64,000 bases of DNA from Cenococcum geophilum 1.58 (GCA_001692895.1 KV748184.1:1426001-1490000); one strand, 5' to 3'. Numbered from the stretch's first letter, positions 23,862 through 36,200 are shown. A program made the numbers and translations. Notes: generated by a model from the letters alone, not told the origin.

Positions 23862-24573
23862 GGTAAATGCGGCGCGACCTGGGAGGTTTTGCTAACAATG
23901 GAGTGGCTCCTGAAGCATGGGGAAGAGTCAAAGATACAACACGAGCTTGATGAAGAACCATACCTCCGGATTGGTTGCAACCTTGGTTGGATGAAGATGG
24001 ACCAGTACTACACTCTTACTGAGGAAAGCCCTGCTTATCTCGCAGCCTTGGTCCTACATCCTACCTTCCGCTAGTCAGCCGTCGAGTCACAATGGGCAAA
24101 TCATCCCGATTGGTTAGTGAAGAGAAGGACAGCTGTACAAGAGCTGTGGGAGGCGTATCGACAACTCCCTGTCGAGCAGGATACTATGCTTGAGCAACTC
24201 AAGGGTACAAATGAGACAACCGACCTAGGTGAGTTTATGACTTCAATCAGGAAGCTCAGGACTCAGCCAGCACCTTCATCGTCGCCTACGCGCGATGAGT
24301 ACGCAGAGTGGGTGGTTACTACTGATCTAGGCGATTGTTTGGTGGATAATCCGATTCAATATTGGCTTTTTCGAAGAGGGCATTATCCACGTCTGTCATG
24401 CGACACTTGATCTCTTTTCAATTCCCGCAATGTCTTCTGAGCCGGAACGGATATTCAGTCTAGCAGGACATATGGTTACGCCTCAGAGAAGCTGACTCCA
24501 TGCAGATATTATAGGAGCAGCTCAGTGTATACCGTCTTGGGAGAAGAGTGGCGTTGTCGAGGTAGTGTCATGA
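23862..24573 (+). pseudogene. hAT-family transposase, C-terminal remnant
   Basis: After an in-frame TGA, the frame reads ATWEVLLTMEWLLKHGEES and YYTLTEESPAYLAALVLHP, typical of the region preceding the hAT dimerisation domain. A stop at 24,072-24,074 (TAG, probably from TGG) interrupts it. The frame continues with PDWLVKRRTAVQELWE to PIQYWLFRRGHYPRLS. A small deletion then shifts the frame, and DLFSIPAMSSEPERIFSLAG (hAT C-terminal dimerisation motif) follows, with another TGA near 24,500. The DNA-binding and N-terminal catalytic part is missing. It is a dead 5'-truncated copy lying in GC-balanced DNA and damaged mainly by a few lesions rather than saturated RIP. Confidence 0.85.
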
Positions 24574-25140
24574 TGCCAAGAACGAGCGATGCAAATATCC
24601 AAATCGATCCAAATCAAATCAAATCAAATTGGAGGCCCGGCTGGGCTAAGAGCATCCAGACACGCTGACAATCATGAACAATCTCGCGTTTACGTTAAAG
24701 GTCCAAGGCCGCGACTATGAGGTTATTTCACTGATGAAAAGGTTGCGTCCAGCTGCGAAAACAGGTCCTTGGCCTTCAACATCCTCATACAGTGACATCG
24801 ACTGACGCTCTCGATGAGTGGCAAGGGGAGCATGGCGATGGGACTTCCAAGCAGCGCTATTTTCTGCTTCACAGAGTCGTACGTCTCGGCTGTGGAGTAA
24901 ATAAGGCAGCGAGGCTTAAATCAGTATTTCTTGTCTGGTGCTACGAGGTCAGACTGAAATTAGTGCGGAACAGCCAAGCTGGGTCATGCTTACGAGTGAT
25001 ATGTAGCAGTAATCAAAGTGATTTGACTGGATGTCGCCACCGCAATCCGGGAGGGGGGCCGACCCGCATCGGCTACACCCTTGCGGAGGTGGAGGAAGCA
25101 TCGTTGAGGTGATAGCTGGAAAAACTAGAAGGGAACTCAA
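24574..25140. other. No gene recognised; short ATCAA microsatellite
   Basis: An AAATC-type repeat (about 24,595-24,632) follows the hAT remnant and may belong to its terminal region. The rest has a small frame (24,792-25,112) without recognisable domains. Confidence 0.45.
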
Positions 25141-25144
25141 TCTA

Positions 25145-25163
25145 CCCCTCGCTACGCGAGGGG
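25145..25163. repeat. Perfect hairpin, candidate Helitron-1 3' end
   Basis: CCCCTCGC-TAC-GCGAGGGG: 8-bp GC-rich stem with a 3-nt loop. It is followed towards the element interior by two copies of ACTTAGGTGGCCTT (about 25,179 and 25,204). The position and stem suit a Helitron terminator hairpin, but a canonical CTRR end is not evident. Confidence 0.5.
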
Positions 25164-25279
25164 CATCTCGCGGCTCGACTTAGGTGGCCTTTCGCTGTTT
25201 CAACTTAGGTGGCCTTCACGTGATAATCGCGTATAGATTCACATAATTAATCACGTGATATATATTGACAATAGCTATT

Positions 25280-26510
25280 CACATCGTCGTTGTTGTTGTC
25301 GTCTTCTTCTTTAAGCAACAGCACTAGTACTACCATTACCACTATCACCACCACCACCGCTGCTGCTGCCGCTCCTGCTCCTGCTTTTGCTCCTGCTCCT
25401 GCTCCTGCTTCTACTCCTGCTGCTGCTGCCACCGCCGCCACTACCACTACTACCACCACTACCACTACCACCACATTACCACCACCGCCGCCGCCGCCAC
25501 AATGTCCGCGCCTGGCCGCCGCTTTTCGTCCGTGCCGCCGCTATCTTAAGGCGGGCAGCCTGCGTGTAGGACTTTAGTCCCAGCAGATAAGCGTACTAGT
25601 AAGCATTAGTACTATAAAAGAATTTAAGAATTTGAGAAGATACTAACATGTAAATAGCTGCTACGGCTGCTGCTGCTGCTAGGCCCCTCCCCGCTTCCAC
25701 CACCGCCGCTACTACTGCCGCTACTGCCGCTGCTCCCCCCCCGGCCAGCTTTACGGCCGTTAATTAGCCCGCCACCCTCCCGCCGCAGAATCCCTTGCCT
25801 ACCGCGCTCGCCACCGCCGCCGAAGCCGCCACCGCCAACACCGCCACAATGCGGGCGCTGCATCCCCTGCTATGCGTCCGGGGTATGTCTCTACGGTAAG
25901 TTCCTAGCCTAGGTGGAGCTCCTAGGGTCTACCGGGGGGTCCGCCTTAAGGCCAGGGCCCTAAATACGGAGGCAGCCCTGGCGTAAAGCCGGGGTGCGGT
26001 AGCCCCGTAGGCTTATGCGTCATACGCGTAGGGCGGTAGCCCATTTATAAAGTATGTGTTAGTCGTAGGCTAGCTACGCGGCAGCTGTGCTAACTACTAT
26101 TATAGCAGTAAAGGGGCGCGCTGCTCCTTCTGGGCCTATAAGTTAGCAATATAAACGATAAAAAGTATAACTAATAGAGATAATAGCGTCTGCCCCTGCC
26201 GCAGCTACCGCCGCCACCCTGCCGGTCCGCTGCGGCCACGCTTCCTCCCGCGCCTCCTCCCGCGCCTTAGCCCCTCCCGCTGCCGCCACCACCGCCGCTA
26301 ACGATGACGACGACGATGACGACGACAATAAGGATAAAGAGGAGGCCCCGCCTACCCGCGTCCGTCCCCGCTTTAGGGGGCGCTAGTAGGTTATAGGGCT
26401 GCTCCGCTATTTAGCGGATATAGTTAAGGAGTAGAAGGGGGATAAGGATAAGGAGTAGGGGAGGGGGGGTAGAGAAGGGGGAAGGGGAAGGGAGGGAAAA
26501 GGGGGGGTTT
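25280..26510 (+). other. GC-rich trinucleotide-repeat segment inside Helitron-1
   Basis: Runs of CCA/CTG/CCG triplets alternate with unique GC-rich sequence, sharply unlike the AT-rich RepHel next door. On the + strand the end can be read as an acidic/basic tail containing GLLRYLADIVK (about 26,395-26,430), which recurs unchanged in Helitron-2 at about 32,820-32,855 although flanking bases differ. This may be a second Helitron gene or a captured host gene. Low-complexity composition makes all frames partly open, so no exon structure is proposed. Confidence 0.4.
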
Positions 26511-26619
26511 ACTTAACCCTATAGGGCATTTACAGAGGTTTTACTAGCCCTATAGGGCAGTTATAAAAGTAGTTGTTTAATAAAATAATATACCTTATTA
26601 TAAAAGTAAAACTTCTGGA

Positions 26620-29600
26620 TATATAATATTGTCCATTTCTATTTAATTTGGGGGAAGTAGTACCGAAATACTATTTACGGTAGTAACCTAAGACAGTGCA
26701 ATATAGAGCTAACCGTGTATAAAAACTGGCATCCGTAAATTAACGCCTATAAAGTTAAAAAAACTAACCCTATAACTTATTTACGGTTATTATAAAAAAT
26801 AAATGGATAGGAAACTGCCGTTAATTAATAATAAACGGCAGCTCGCCTTTTATAGAAGATAATATAATCCGTGGGATAACCCGTAGCTAGTTAGTAAAGG
26901 TACCGCTAAGAATATGGGCTTTAAGATAGCGGCGGCCTATTTAGGTAAGAACTATACGGGTACCGTTATAAAGGCCTTCTTTAGGATATAGGTTCCGTAA
27001 AAGAATTATTAGAGCGCTAACCTTAAGGCAGAGCTATGCGGGAGAAAGGTATATAGGGTTAAAGCTCTATAAAAGCTCTAGAGGGGGAGTATTTTTAGTA
27101 TTTAAATTATTCTATTCTATAGTATCTATAAAGTAAAAAACGGACTTAGGGCCATTAAGAGAGTAAAGAATAGTATTATTAATAGCAGCAACAGTGTTAT
27201 TACGGATGGTTAAGATAGTACGGCCGTAGAACGTATAGAGATTAGTATACGCCTACCGTAAAAGAGTGGGAGGGTAAATAAAGTTAATAAAAGGCTATAA
27301 ACTAGTAAACTAGGCAATACCGGCAGGCAATTAAATACGGCTAGTAAGAGTAAGGTTATAAGAAAGACTACGGACCTAAGTAGTAAAGCGCTAATTTAGC
27401 TTGCCGTCTAAAACGTGTATATTCTAGTATAGCGATAGAATATAGAGGGAAGGCTATAAGAAGGACTGCTGTAAGTAGGCCGCAATAACATTAGTACGGG
27501 TCCCCTATTTTATAACAGGGAGGATCTAAGTAAAATTACTACCTAAAATAACGGAAACGCCGCTAAAAGGAGCCTAGGTATTAGAACGGACGTCTATAAG
27601 TATATAGTGCACGGCTTTAAAGTAGTAATAGTACTATATTGGTACTTTATCCTAAATTATAAGGGTAGTAGAGCGCAGTAACTGCGCTAGCTAGGAGTCT
27701 TTAGGCACATTGCATATGGATTCCTTATATAGATTAATAGGAATGCAAAAACAGAAGTGGGCAGTTTGGCCGCTAGGTAGTAAAAGGGCAGCTATACTAG
27801 AAAAGGTAATATAGAGAATAATACGGCCGCGGGAGCGGTAGTAGTAGTAGATATAGCGGTAAAGAAAGGTTTTACTAGTGTCTATAGGGCCCTATAGGAA
27901 AAAATAGGCGGTCTATGGGTCCGTATCTATAGCGGTAGTAACTATAGTAAAGTAGGCGGCCTAATTAGAATTTAGCTAGAAACGCAGCTCCGTAAAAAGG
28001 CGGCCTTTTTTAGTAGTACTATAATTAAGCTCTACGGCAATAAGTGGGTTACTATCTATAAGGTCCTAGCGGTGCTGCAATAAAGGCAGAAAGTAATTTA
28101 TAAGAGTTTTGCTATAGTCTGCAAGCACCTACTAGATAAGATATAGGCCGTAATCTAAATATACATTATTAATACTGCCTAAAAGATTAGGCCGACGCTC
28201 TAAAATGTAAGGGAGATTATTATAAAGAGACGGTTTAAATTTCGCCTAAAGGGCAGAAGGGTCGCTTATGGGGCCATAGACTAAAGAAGTTATAAAAAGA
28301 GACCGCAGCTGGGCGCTAATAGTAAATACGGATGCTTCCTATAGGCAATTAACCCACTCTTAGTTGTCGTTAAGGAGCCCTAAAGCCACGTAAGCGGCTT
28401 AAAAGGTTAGGTAAATAATGCTAGCAATAGTACGGAAGTGCTTAAAAGAGGTAGCGCTAGAAATAATAGTAAATAGCAGCCGTAAATAATACCGTTTGCT
28501 AGTAACGGGGCTGCAGTAATATATACGGCCGATAATAGTATTCTTTAGGTGGACGCGGCGCTGCTACTAGCATGTTTTTACTATAAAGGTATATCTATAA
28601 GGGAAGTCCTAGTAAAGCGTAGCACGACTATCCGTATTTTTAGAATTATACTAAAACTAAGCGGTTAAAGTTAAATAGGCTATTTTAAGGCACTATTATA
28701 GGTCCTCTATAGACTCGTCTAGCTAAAAATAAACGGGCTGCTGGCTAGGAAGGTATATAGTAAGCTATATTACGGGGGGGTATTCCTTATAAACTGAGAA
28801 CTTAAATAGCCGCTAGACGGCCTCCGTAGGGCCAATATATCTGCTATAAAGGTACCTACTAATTTCGTCGTTATCGTCTAAGAGCTATATAGTTGTTCAA
28901 TCGGTCCCCTTATAAATATACTTATAAATATACTTTACGGCCTATATGGAGGCGCAGACCTCGACGTTAATATAAGCCCTATACTTTACGCTAAAATAGG
29001 GATTATATAGTATAATCTAGCGGTTATTAAGGTTTATAGTGGCACCGTTACTACCCAGTATACAGATAGGCTACGACCGTAAATTATTACGGCGGCGATA
29101 CTAAGGGTAACTATTATTATGCACAGCCGTTGCGGGGCAGAATGGCTTTAGAAATTGCTTTAAATAGGTTAGCAGACAACCTAGAGCACCGGTAACTATA
29201 TAGGGGGCGTTTAGGTTATTAGCACCGCAGGGCCTATAAACTATTATAGTCTGCACAACGTTTATAAGCCGTCTAGTAGGGTTATCCTAAGGCCGTGGGA
29301 GCTCTGCGGATATATAATGGTTAATAACTGCGGGATCTATTAATATATTACGGTCCTCTGGATATAAAAAGAGAAGAAGGTAGAGATGCGGTAGGCACCG
29401 TTTTTAATATTTAATAGTCTAAACGTAGCTAAGAAATCTACTAAAAATCTGCTTTTTCTTAAGGTCGTATAGAAGGTGGATAACCTTTATATAGAAGACA
29501 CGGGCAACCAAATTAGGGCGGTTAATAGCGGTTTAGTAAGGTAAAAGCTTACGGGTAATTTTATCCTACTACAGATTGGCTGTAAAAGTAATAAATAGGC

Positions 29601-31213
29601 TTAGACGGCCGTAACGGCGGACTATAGCTATAGAATCTTAGTAGCACTGGCTAATAAAGCAGGCGCTGCTAAGGTAACTTAAAGGAAGAATAATACGGCG
29701 GCCGATAGAATTAGGGTTAAAATTTCCGCGGGAGATAGTATCCGCGATGCCGTTATATAGGTCCGTACGGATATTAGACTAGTAAGAACGGATTTAGTTA
29801 AGCTTATTTTAATTATATAGGGCCCAGGCGTTAATAATATACTGCTAAAATAGGCGCTAGAAGGCGAACAGTACTAATTTAAAGCCGTTATAAACGTAAA
29901 GGTAGAACCGAAAGTAAGCTTACTAGGGAAGGTAGTTATACTAATAAGTACGGAACTCGCTACGGAGCTATATACCCTAGTGCTAGCTAGGGTTGCCGTA
30001 AGGAAAGAGCAGCACGTAGTGCAGCGGTATATAGGCGGCGTGGTTTAAGTTAATACAGTAGTACTGTAGGGGCTCCCCAGGCCGGCTATAGTTAGTAAGA
30101 ATAATATCGCGGAAGCTGGCGCTTTTATGCTTATTAGGAATAATAACAGCGACCTTAGTAGCTATAGGTAGATTTTCACAGCGCCGATTAGCGCCCGCCT
30201 TAATAATTAGCTATATTTACGGGTTTAGAATAATCTATAGCGGAGTAAATATAGCTTACGCCTGCGCCTGCGCCTAAAGCTATTTTATAGTAGTTCGGTA
30301 TAAGGTAATAAAAGGATTGCTAATTTTATGTAGCATATTAATAAGACGCTATAAAACCTCCGTATTAAGCTGCGGATTAGTCTGCAAACGGATATTAGTA
30401 GTATAGGTGGGATTATAAAAGTAAAGCTAAGTATATTAAGGTATAGCTCTAGAGGGAGCTTCTATGGGCCTAGTAAGGTAGTATAGTTCGCTATAAATCT
30501 AGAAACAATTAATACCGGCTAAAGTAGCGCTATAGTTAGTAACGGTGCAGTTAATAAAGGTAAAAGCTAAAGCCGCGTTATACGAACAAAGCTAGTCCTA
30601 AAATATACGGGCGAAGTATTCCTGGGACTACAGTAGGGTCTATAAATACTACGGCGGGGGTCTAAATAAAGGTAGGACAACATCGCCTTACTTATAGCAG
30701 CTCTTAAAGCGAGGCTTTTTAGCCTACATAGAACTAATCCGTTTATCTATCTAGTATAAAGCTTCGCAGTAATTACAGGCCGTATTTATAGGCCCGATAT
30801 CTAACTGGTCCGCAATAGGGCGGATAGTAGTAATAGTAGCTATACTTATAGGCCCAATATCCAACTGGTCCGTAATAGGGCGGGCTATAGTAGGTCGCGG
30901 CTGGATTAATACGGGCGGTATAAGAAGGCGGGAAGTAGAGGAAGAAGTAGTAGCGAAAGCAATAGTAGAAGTAGCGGCGGAAGCAGCGGCGGAAGTAGCG
31001 GTAGGCTGCCGAAGGTCCGCTAAAGATTATTAGGACCGCCCCTTTCTTTTCTCCTATATAGATAGAGTTAGAAAGGTAGTTAAAAGAAGGGAAAAAAGTA
31101 TTAACCTTATAAGGTTTATAGGTCTTATACGGAGCTCTAAGACGGTTCGTTATAAAGTTAGTAAAAGAGCGATACTGTTTACAGGTAGTGCAAAATATGC
31201 GATCGGAAGGCAT
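26620..31213 (-). pseudogene. RepHel (Helitron replication initiator-helicase), copy 1
   Basis: The frame starts MPSDRIFCTTCKQYRSF at 31,213, a CxxC...CxxC zinc finger whose second pair is mutated to Tyr. A repeat-rich linker lies at about 30,780-31,050. The Helitron N-terminal domain follows (LPLFRPPP at about 30,650; NAALAFTFINC and YSELYYL, about 30,390-30,560). Next is a PCGANN cysteine region (about 29,210). The Rep endonuclease motif NPYFSVKY...KYIYKYIYKG is at about 28,890-29,010. The helicase C-terminus reads LRNLYPKEGLYNGTR at about 26,960-27,000, then a SYRV...HG*LYIALS segment at about 26,690-26,780. Stops are RIP-type TAA/TAG; some frame changes occur. Rep nicks and joins ends and the PIF1-like helicase unwinds during rolling-circle transposition. 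Not functional here. Confidence 0.85.
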
Positions 31214-31414
31214 TTTGGAGGTAGGTAGGGAGTAGTATATTAGTAGTAGTTAGGGTGTAGTAAACGGGGGGAAGATAGAGAGCAGTAAGGGGTAGAATTC
31301 AAAAATTGATAGGGTAGCACGTGAGAGGATCAGGTGACCCGAACAATTTTTTTAACGAATTAAAAGCCGCCAAGACCCTTCCAATAGTTCTATATAGAAT
31401 TCTATATAGATAGA

Positions 31415-31507
31415 CGAGAAATAAACAAATTTTCTAAGGAAAATTTCTGAAATTGCCGACTTACAGCCGGCAATTTCAGTTCCTTAGAAAAGTTTACTTA
31501 TTTCTCG
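31415..31507. repeat. Foldback (inverted-repeat) element, 93 bp
   Basis: Arms of about 42-46 bp beginning CGAGAAATAA and ending TTATTTCTCG pair almost completely around the loop TTACA at 31,461-31,465. The inner arm reads GAAATTGCCGAC against GCCGGCAATTTC. It may be a MITE or the hairpin of a lost element. Confidence 0.85.
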
Positions 31508-31527
31508 CGCCTGCGGCGGGCTTTTGT

Positions 31528-31645
31528 CCTTTAGGACGAAGTCCTTTATAGGACGAAGTCCTTTTAGGAACTAAGTAGCTTTAGGAACTAAGTAGCTGCC
31601 CTACTACTGCCCTACTACTGCCCTGCTACTACCCTACTATTATAG
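31528..31645. repeat. Cluster of short tandem repeats
   Basis: Three different short arrays in succession: GGACGAAGTCCTTT (2-3 copies), TTTAGGAACTAAGTAGC (2 copies) and TGCCCTACTAC (4 copies). A CTGCCCTACTAC-type string recurs at about 33,110-33,140. Confidence 0.8.
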
Positions 31646-31729
31646 TGGTGACGTAAGGCTGCCTTTATGTGATAATCGCGTAATATAGATTCATATAATT
31701 GATTACGTGACGTATATTAATAATAGCTA

Positions 31730-32990
31730 TTTACGTCGTCATCGTCGTCGTCTTCTTTCTTAAGTAATAGCACTATTACCACCACTATTACTGCCGCTGC
31801 TGCTACTGCTGCGTCTTCTGCTCTTGCTCCTACTGCTACTACTACCACCGCTGCCGCTACCACCACCACCATTACCACTACCGCCGCTGCCGCCGCCATA
31901 TCCGCGCCCGGCCGCCGCCTCTTAGTACCGCCGTCCGTGCCGCCGCCGTCTTAGGCTAGGGTGCCTACGCGCGGGACTTCGGTCCTAGCAGATAAGCGTG
32001 CTGGTAAGTATTAGTACTATAAAAGAATTTAAGAATTTGAGAAGATACTAATATATAAATAGCTACTATAGCTGCAGCTGCCGCTAGGGCCCTCCCCGCC
32101 CCTACTACTGCCGCTACCGCTACCGCTACCGCTCCCGTCGCTCCCCCCGCGGCCGGCTTTACGGCCATTAATTAGCCTACCACCCTCTTGCCGCCCGCCG
32201 CCCTCCTACCCCAGAATCCGTTGCCTGCTGCGCTTGCCGCCGCTACTGAAGCCGCTACCGCCAACACGGCTATAATGCGGGCGCTGCGTCCCCTACCACG
32301 CGTCCGGGGTGTATCTCTATAATAGGCTCCTGGCCTAGGTGGAGCTCCCAGGGTCTACTAGGGGGTCCGCCTTAAGGCTAGGGCCCTAAATACGGAGGCA
32401 GCCCTAGCGTAAAGCCGGGGTACGGTAGCCCCGTAGGCTTATACGTTGTGCGCGTAGGGCGGTAGCCTATTTACGGAGTATGTGTTAGTTGCGGGCCAGC
32501 TGCGCGGTAGCTATGCTAACTGCTATTATAGCAGTAAAGGGGCGCGGTGCTCCTTCTGGGCCTATAAGTTAGTAACGTAAATAGTAAAAAGTATAACTAA
32601 TAGAGATAATAGCGTCTGCCCCTGCCGCAGCTACCGCCGCTACCCTACTGGTCCGCCGCGGCCGCGCGTCCTCCCGCGCCTTAGTCCCTCCTACCGCTGC
32701 CGCTACCGCCACCAATAATAACCATAACAACGACGATGACGATAACAACGATAATAATGAAGAGGAGGCCCCGCTTGCCCGCGGCCGTCCCTACCCCATA
32801 CGGCGCCAGTAGGTTGCGGGGCTGCTCCGCTATTTAGCGGATATAGTTAAGCAGTAGGAGGGGGAGGAGGATGAGGAGTAGGGGAGGGGGGGTAGAGGAG
32901 GGGGGGAGGAGGGGGTAGAGGAGGGGGGTAGAGGAGGAGGGGGGGTAGAGGAGGGGGAGGGGGGAGAAGGGAGGAAAAAGGGAGTGTTTA
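31730..32990 (+). other. GC-rich segment of Helitron-2 with G-rich purine run
   Basis: The counterpart of 25,280-26,510, with the same order of triplet repeats and the conserved + strand GLLRYLADIVK reading at about 32,820. It ends in a strongly purine-biased run of GGAGG/GGGGGTAGAGG repeats (about 32,865-32,985) that could form G-quadruplexes. Confidence 0.5.
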
Positions 32991-33219
32991 CTAGACCCTA
33001 TAGGGCACTTATAAAGGTTTTACTGGCCTTATAGGGCAGTTGTAGAAGTAGTTATATAATAAAATAATATACCTTATTATAAAAGTAATATTAACTAAGT
33101 GCTGTCCTATTACTGCCCTACTGCCCTACTACCCTACTGCTATTACTGCTACTACTACTATACTATCCCCCTATACCTTAGCCCGTAACGGCCAGTAATG
33201 TACTAAGACTATAGCAATA

Positions 33220-36200
33220 CCTCTAGATATATAACATTAGTTATTATAGTATCCCTATCCTATAGTAGTAATAGCGAAAGCCTAGCTATATCTGTTACTC
33301 TTAACAGCGTAATATATAGCTACCTATAGGTAAAGACCGGTATACGTAAGTTAACGCTAATAAAGTTAAAAGACTGCCCCTGCGACTTATTTATGGTTAT
33401 AGTAAAGTATAACCGGATTAGAAACTGCCTTTTACTGATAATAAACGGCAGTTCTCCTTCTATAGAAGTAAGCTTAATGCAAGGGATTAGCCGTAGCTGG
33501 TTATAAAAGCTGCCGCTAAGTATCTAAGTTTTAATACAGCGGTGGCCTACGCGCGTAATAACTATACGGGTGCCGTTATAGAGCCCTTTATTAGGGTAGA
33601 GGTTCCGTAAAAGAAGTATAGGCGCGCTTACCTTTAGGGAAAGCTTTGACGGAGGTAGGCTATTAGGGTTAAATGTCTATAGGAGCTCCGCTGGCGGTAG
33701 TTCTATATAATTATCTTCTCTATTTTGCTCTATAGAGTCTATAAAATAGAAGGTGCTTAGGAAGCCGTAGAGCCGCGGAAGGATAGCGTCGTTAATCTTA
33801 GCTATAGTATTATTATGAATAGTTAGGATAGCGCGATTGCGGAAGGTATTAGGGTTAGTATATGCCTAAGTAAGTAGTTGCGGAGGGTATATATGCCTGT
33901 AAAAGGGTTCCTGGGACCGTAATAGGGCTATACTAGGCGGGATACTAATACTGCTAGCTAGGGCTAGATTATAGGATAAGCTTCGTACCTAAGCTATAAA
34001 CCGCTAATTTATCTCACCCTAGCGGACGCGTATATTTAACTATAGGGACAGTATATAGAGGGTAGGCTAGAGGAATAACCGCTGTAGGCAGGCACCTATA
34101 ATGGCCGCGCGGTTTCCCTATAGGACGATAGGTAGTATCTAAGCAAAGTTACCGCCTAAGATAGTAGGGAGTCCGCTAAAGGTAGAGTTATTAAAACGGA
34201 CGTCCGTAAGCATACGGTGTACGGCTTTATAGTAGTAGCGGTGCTATATTAGCACCTTATCCTAAATAAGCAGAGAAGTACGGTATAGAAGCTTAGCCAG
34301 ATTTAAGCTTTTAGAGACATTGCAAGTAGACTCTTTATGTAGATTGAGAGGTATCTAAAAACGGAAGTAGGTAGTACGGCCACTGGGTAGTAAAAGGGCT
34401 GTAATGCTAGAAGAAGCTATATAAAGAATAATCTTACTACGCGAGCGGTAGTAGTAGTAGAGGTAGTAATAGAGAAACGTTTTACTAGTGCCTATAGGGC
34501 CCTAGAGGAAGAAGCGGGCTGTTTACGGATCTATATCTATAGCGGTAATAATAGTATTAAAGTATGCTACCTAATCGGTATTTAGCTGCTAGTATAGCTT
34601 AGTAAACTAGCAACCTTCCTCTATAGGGTTGTATTGCTATAGCTCCGCTATAAGAAGCGGGTTATTTCCCTCGGTAATAATAGCCCACTAGTGCTGAAAC
34701 TGGGGTAGGCCGTAGTCCGTAAGTGTTTTTTAGTGATCCGTAAGCATCTAATGGATAAGGTATAGGCCGTAATTAAGATAGGCGTCGTTATCCTTGCTAA
34801 CTGTAGGAGGAGCGTTAAGTTGGCGGGCTAGAAAGTAAGGTAAATTATTATAGATAGACTATTTAAAGCGGTCCTATAAAGCAACTGGCTCCGTAATAGG
34901 GCTATAAACTAAAGCGGTTATAAATAAGGAGCGTAACTAGGCGCTAGCGGTAAAAACGGCGGCCTTTATAAAGTAATTAATTTACTTATAATTATCCTCT
35001 AGTAGCCCTAGAGCCACGCAGGCGGCCTAGAAGGTTAGATAGACTATACTAGCAATAGTACGGAGGTTTTTAAAGGAGGTAGGGCCGGGAACGGACGTCA
35101 GTAGCAGCCGTAAGTAGAACCTCTCGCCTGTAATAGGACTATAGTAATATATACGGCCTATTATAAGGCCTTGCTGGCGTAGACGCTACTCCTGTTACTT
35201 TATATAAAAGATATACTGCTTAGGGAAGTCTTAATATAGGCGGTTATAGGCATCGTTATACTCCGCGTTATACTTAAAGAAGGCCATTAGTGTAGAGTAG
35301 AAGAGCTTAAGGCGCTGCTAAATTTTCTTTACAGACTAATCCGGCTAAAAGTATACGGGCTGCTTGCCTAGAAGGTGCACCGCAAGCTAGGTTATAGGGG
35401 GGAACTCCTTATAAATAGGAAACTTAAATAGCCGCTAGATAGCCTTAGAGGGGCTAATATAACGGCCCTGCAAATACTAGCTTACCTTATTGCTGTCCGT
35501 AAGTTATAAAGTAGTGCGGTTGCTCCCCTTATATATATACTTATGGATATACTTAACGGACTTTACGGAGGCGCAGACCTTAACATTTATATAGGCATAA
35601 TACTTTGCGGTTAGATACGGGCTATATGGAATAATCTAGTGGTTATCTATTTTAAATGTAGCTCTAAGAGGCCCCGGTAAGCGGACAGACTATATCCGCT
35701 AATTATTGCGATAGCGGTATTCTGGATAGCCGTTCTTATATACAATAGTAGTAGGGTTAAAAGGCCTAGGGTACCGCTTTAAGTAGGTTGGTAGGAGGCC
35801 TAGCCCTAGCGAAATTATATAGGGAGCTCGCGGATTCTAGGAGCCGCAAGGGCCGTAAACTATTATTGACTTCACGATCTTAGTAAGACGACTAGTAGAA
35901 TCGTCCTCCGGCTGCGGAAGCTCCGCGGATATAAAACGGTTGATAACAGCTAGGTCTAGCAGCCTGTCGCGGTTATACGGATATAGGAAGAGCAGTAGGT
36001 GTATATGGGGCAGGCCCCGTTTCTGGTACTTGATGGTCTAGACGCAGCCGCGGTACTGGCCGAAGATATGCTTCCGTTTTAGGTCGTGCAGAAAGTGGGT
36101 AACTTTTATACGAAAGACGCGCACAACCAGATTAGGCCTATCTATAGCGGTTTGTCTAGGTAGTAGCTTACGGGTAATCTCGTCCTACCTAGGGTTGGCA

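Larger units (their letters stand above)
25141..31337 (-). mobile_element. Helitron-1 (rolling-circle transposon), RIP-degraded
   Basis: A region of about 6.2 kb carrying a RepHel pseudogene on the - strand (5' end at high coordinates). It is homologous along almost its whole length to 31,660-38,235. The shared sequence runs from about 25,213 (CACGTGATAATCGCG) to about 31,337 (TAGCACGTG...AGGTGACC). At the low-coordinate end, a perfect hairpin (25,145-25,163) lies where a Helitron 3' hairpin is expected. Exact termini are uncertain. Confidence 0.8.
31338..31660. other. Spacer between the two Helitrons
   Basis: Contains a foldback element (31,415-31,507) and a cluster of short tandem repeats (31,528-31,645). 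No coding sequence was recognised. Confidence 0.6.

Noticed and set aside
25247-26328. Poly-Val/Ala, poly-Thr/Pro and poly-Ser/Gly frames
   Set aside because: Artefacts of CCA, CTG and CCG triplet runs. All frames are open, and no start or splice context supports them.
26820-30760. A long + strand frame running opposite RepHel copy 1
   Set aside because: It can be followed for kilobases through TAG/TAA codons, but shows no motif. The two copies align as recognisable Helitron protein only on the - strand (PLFRPPP/PLFQPPL, PCGANN, KYIYKYIYKG, LRNLYPKEG).
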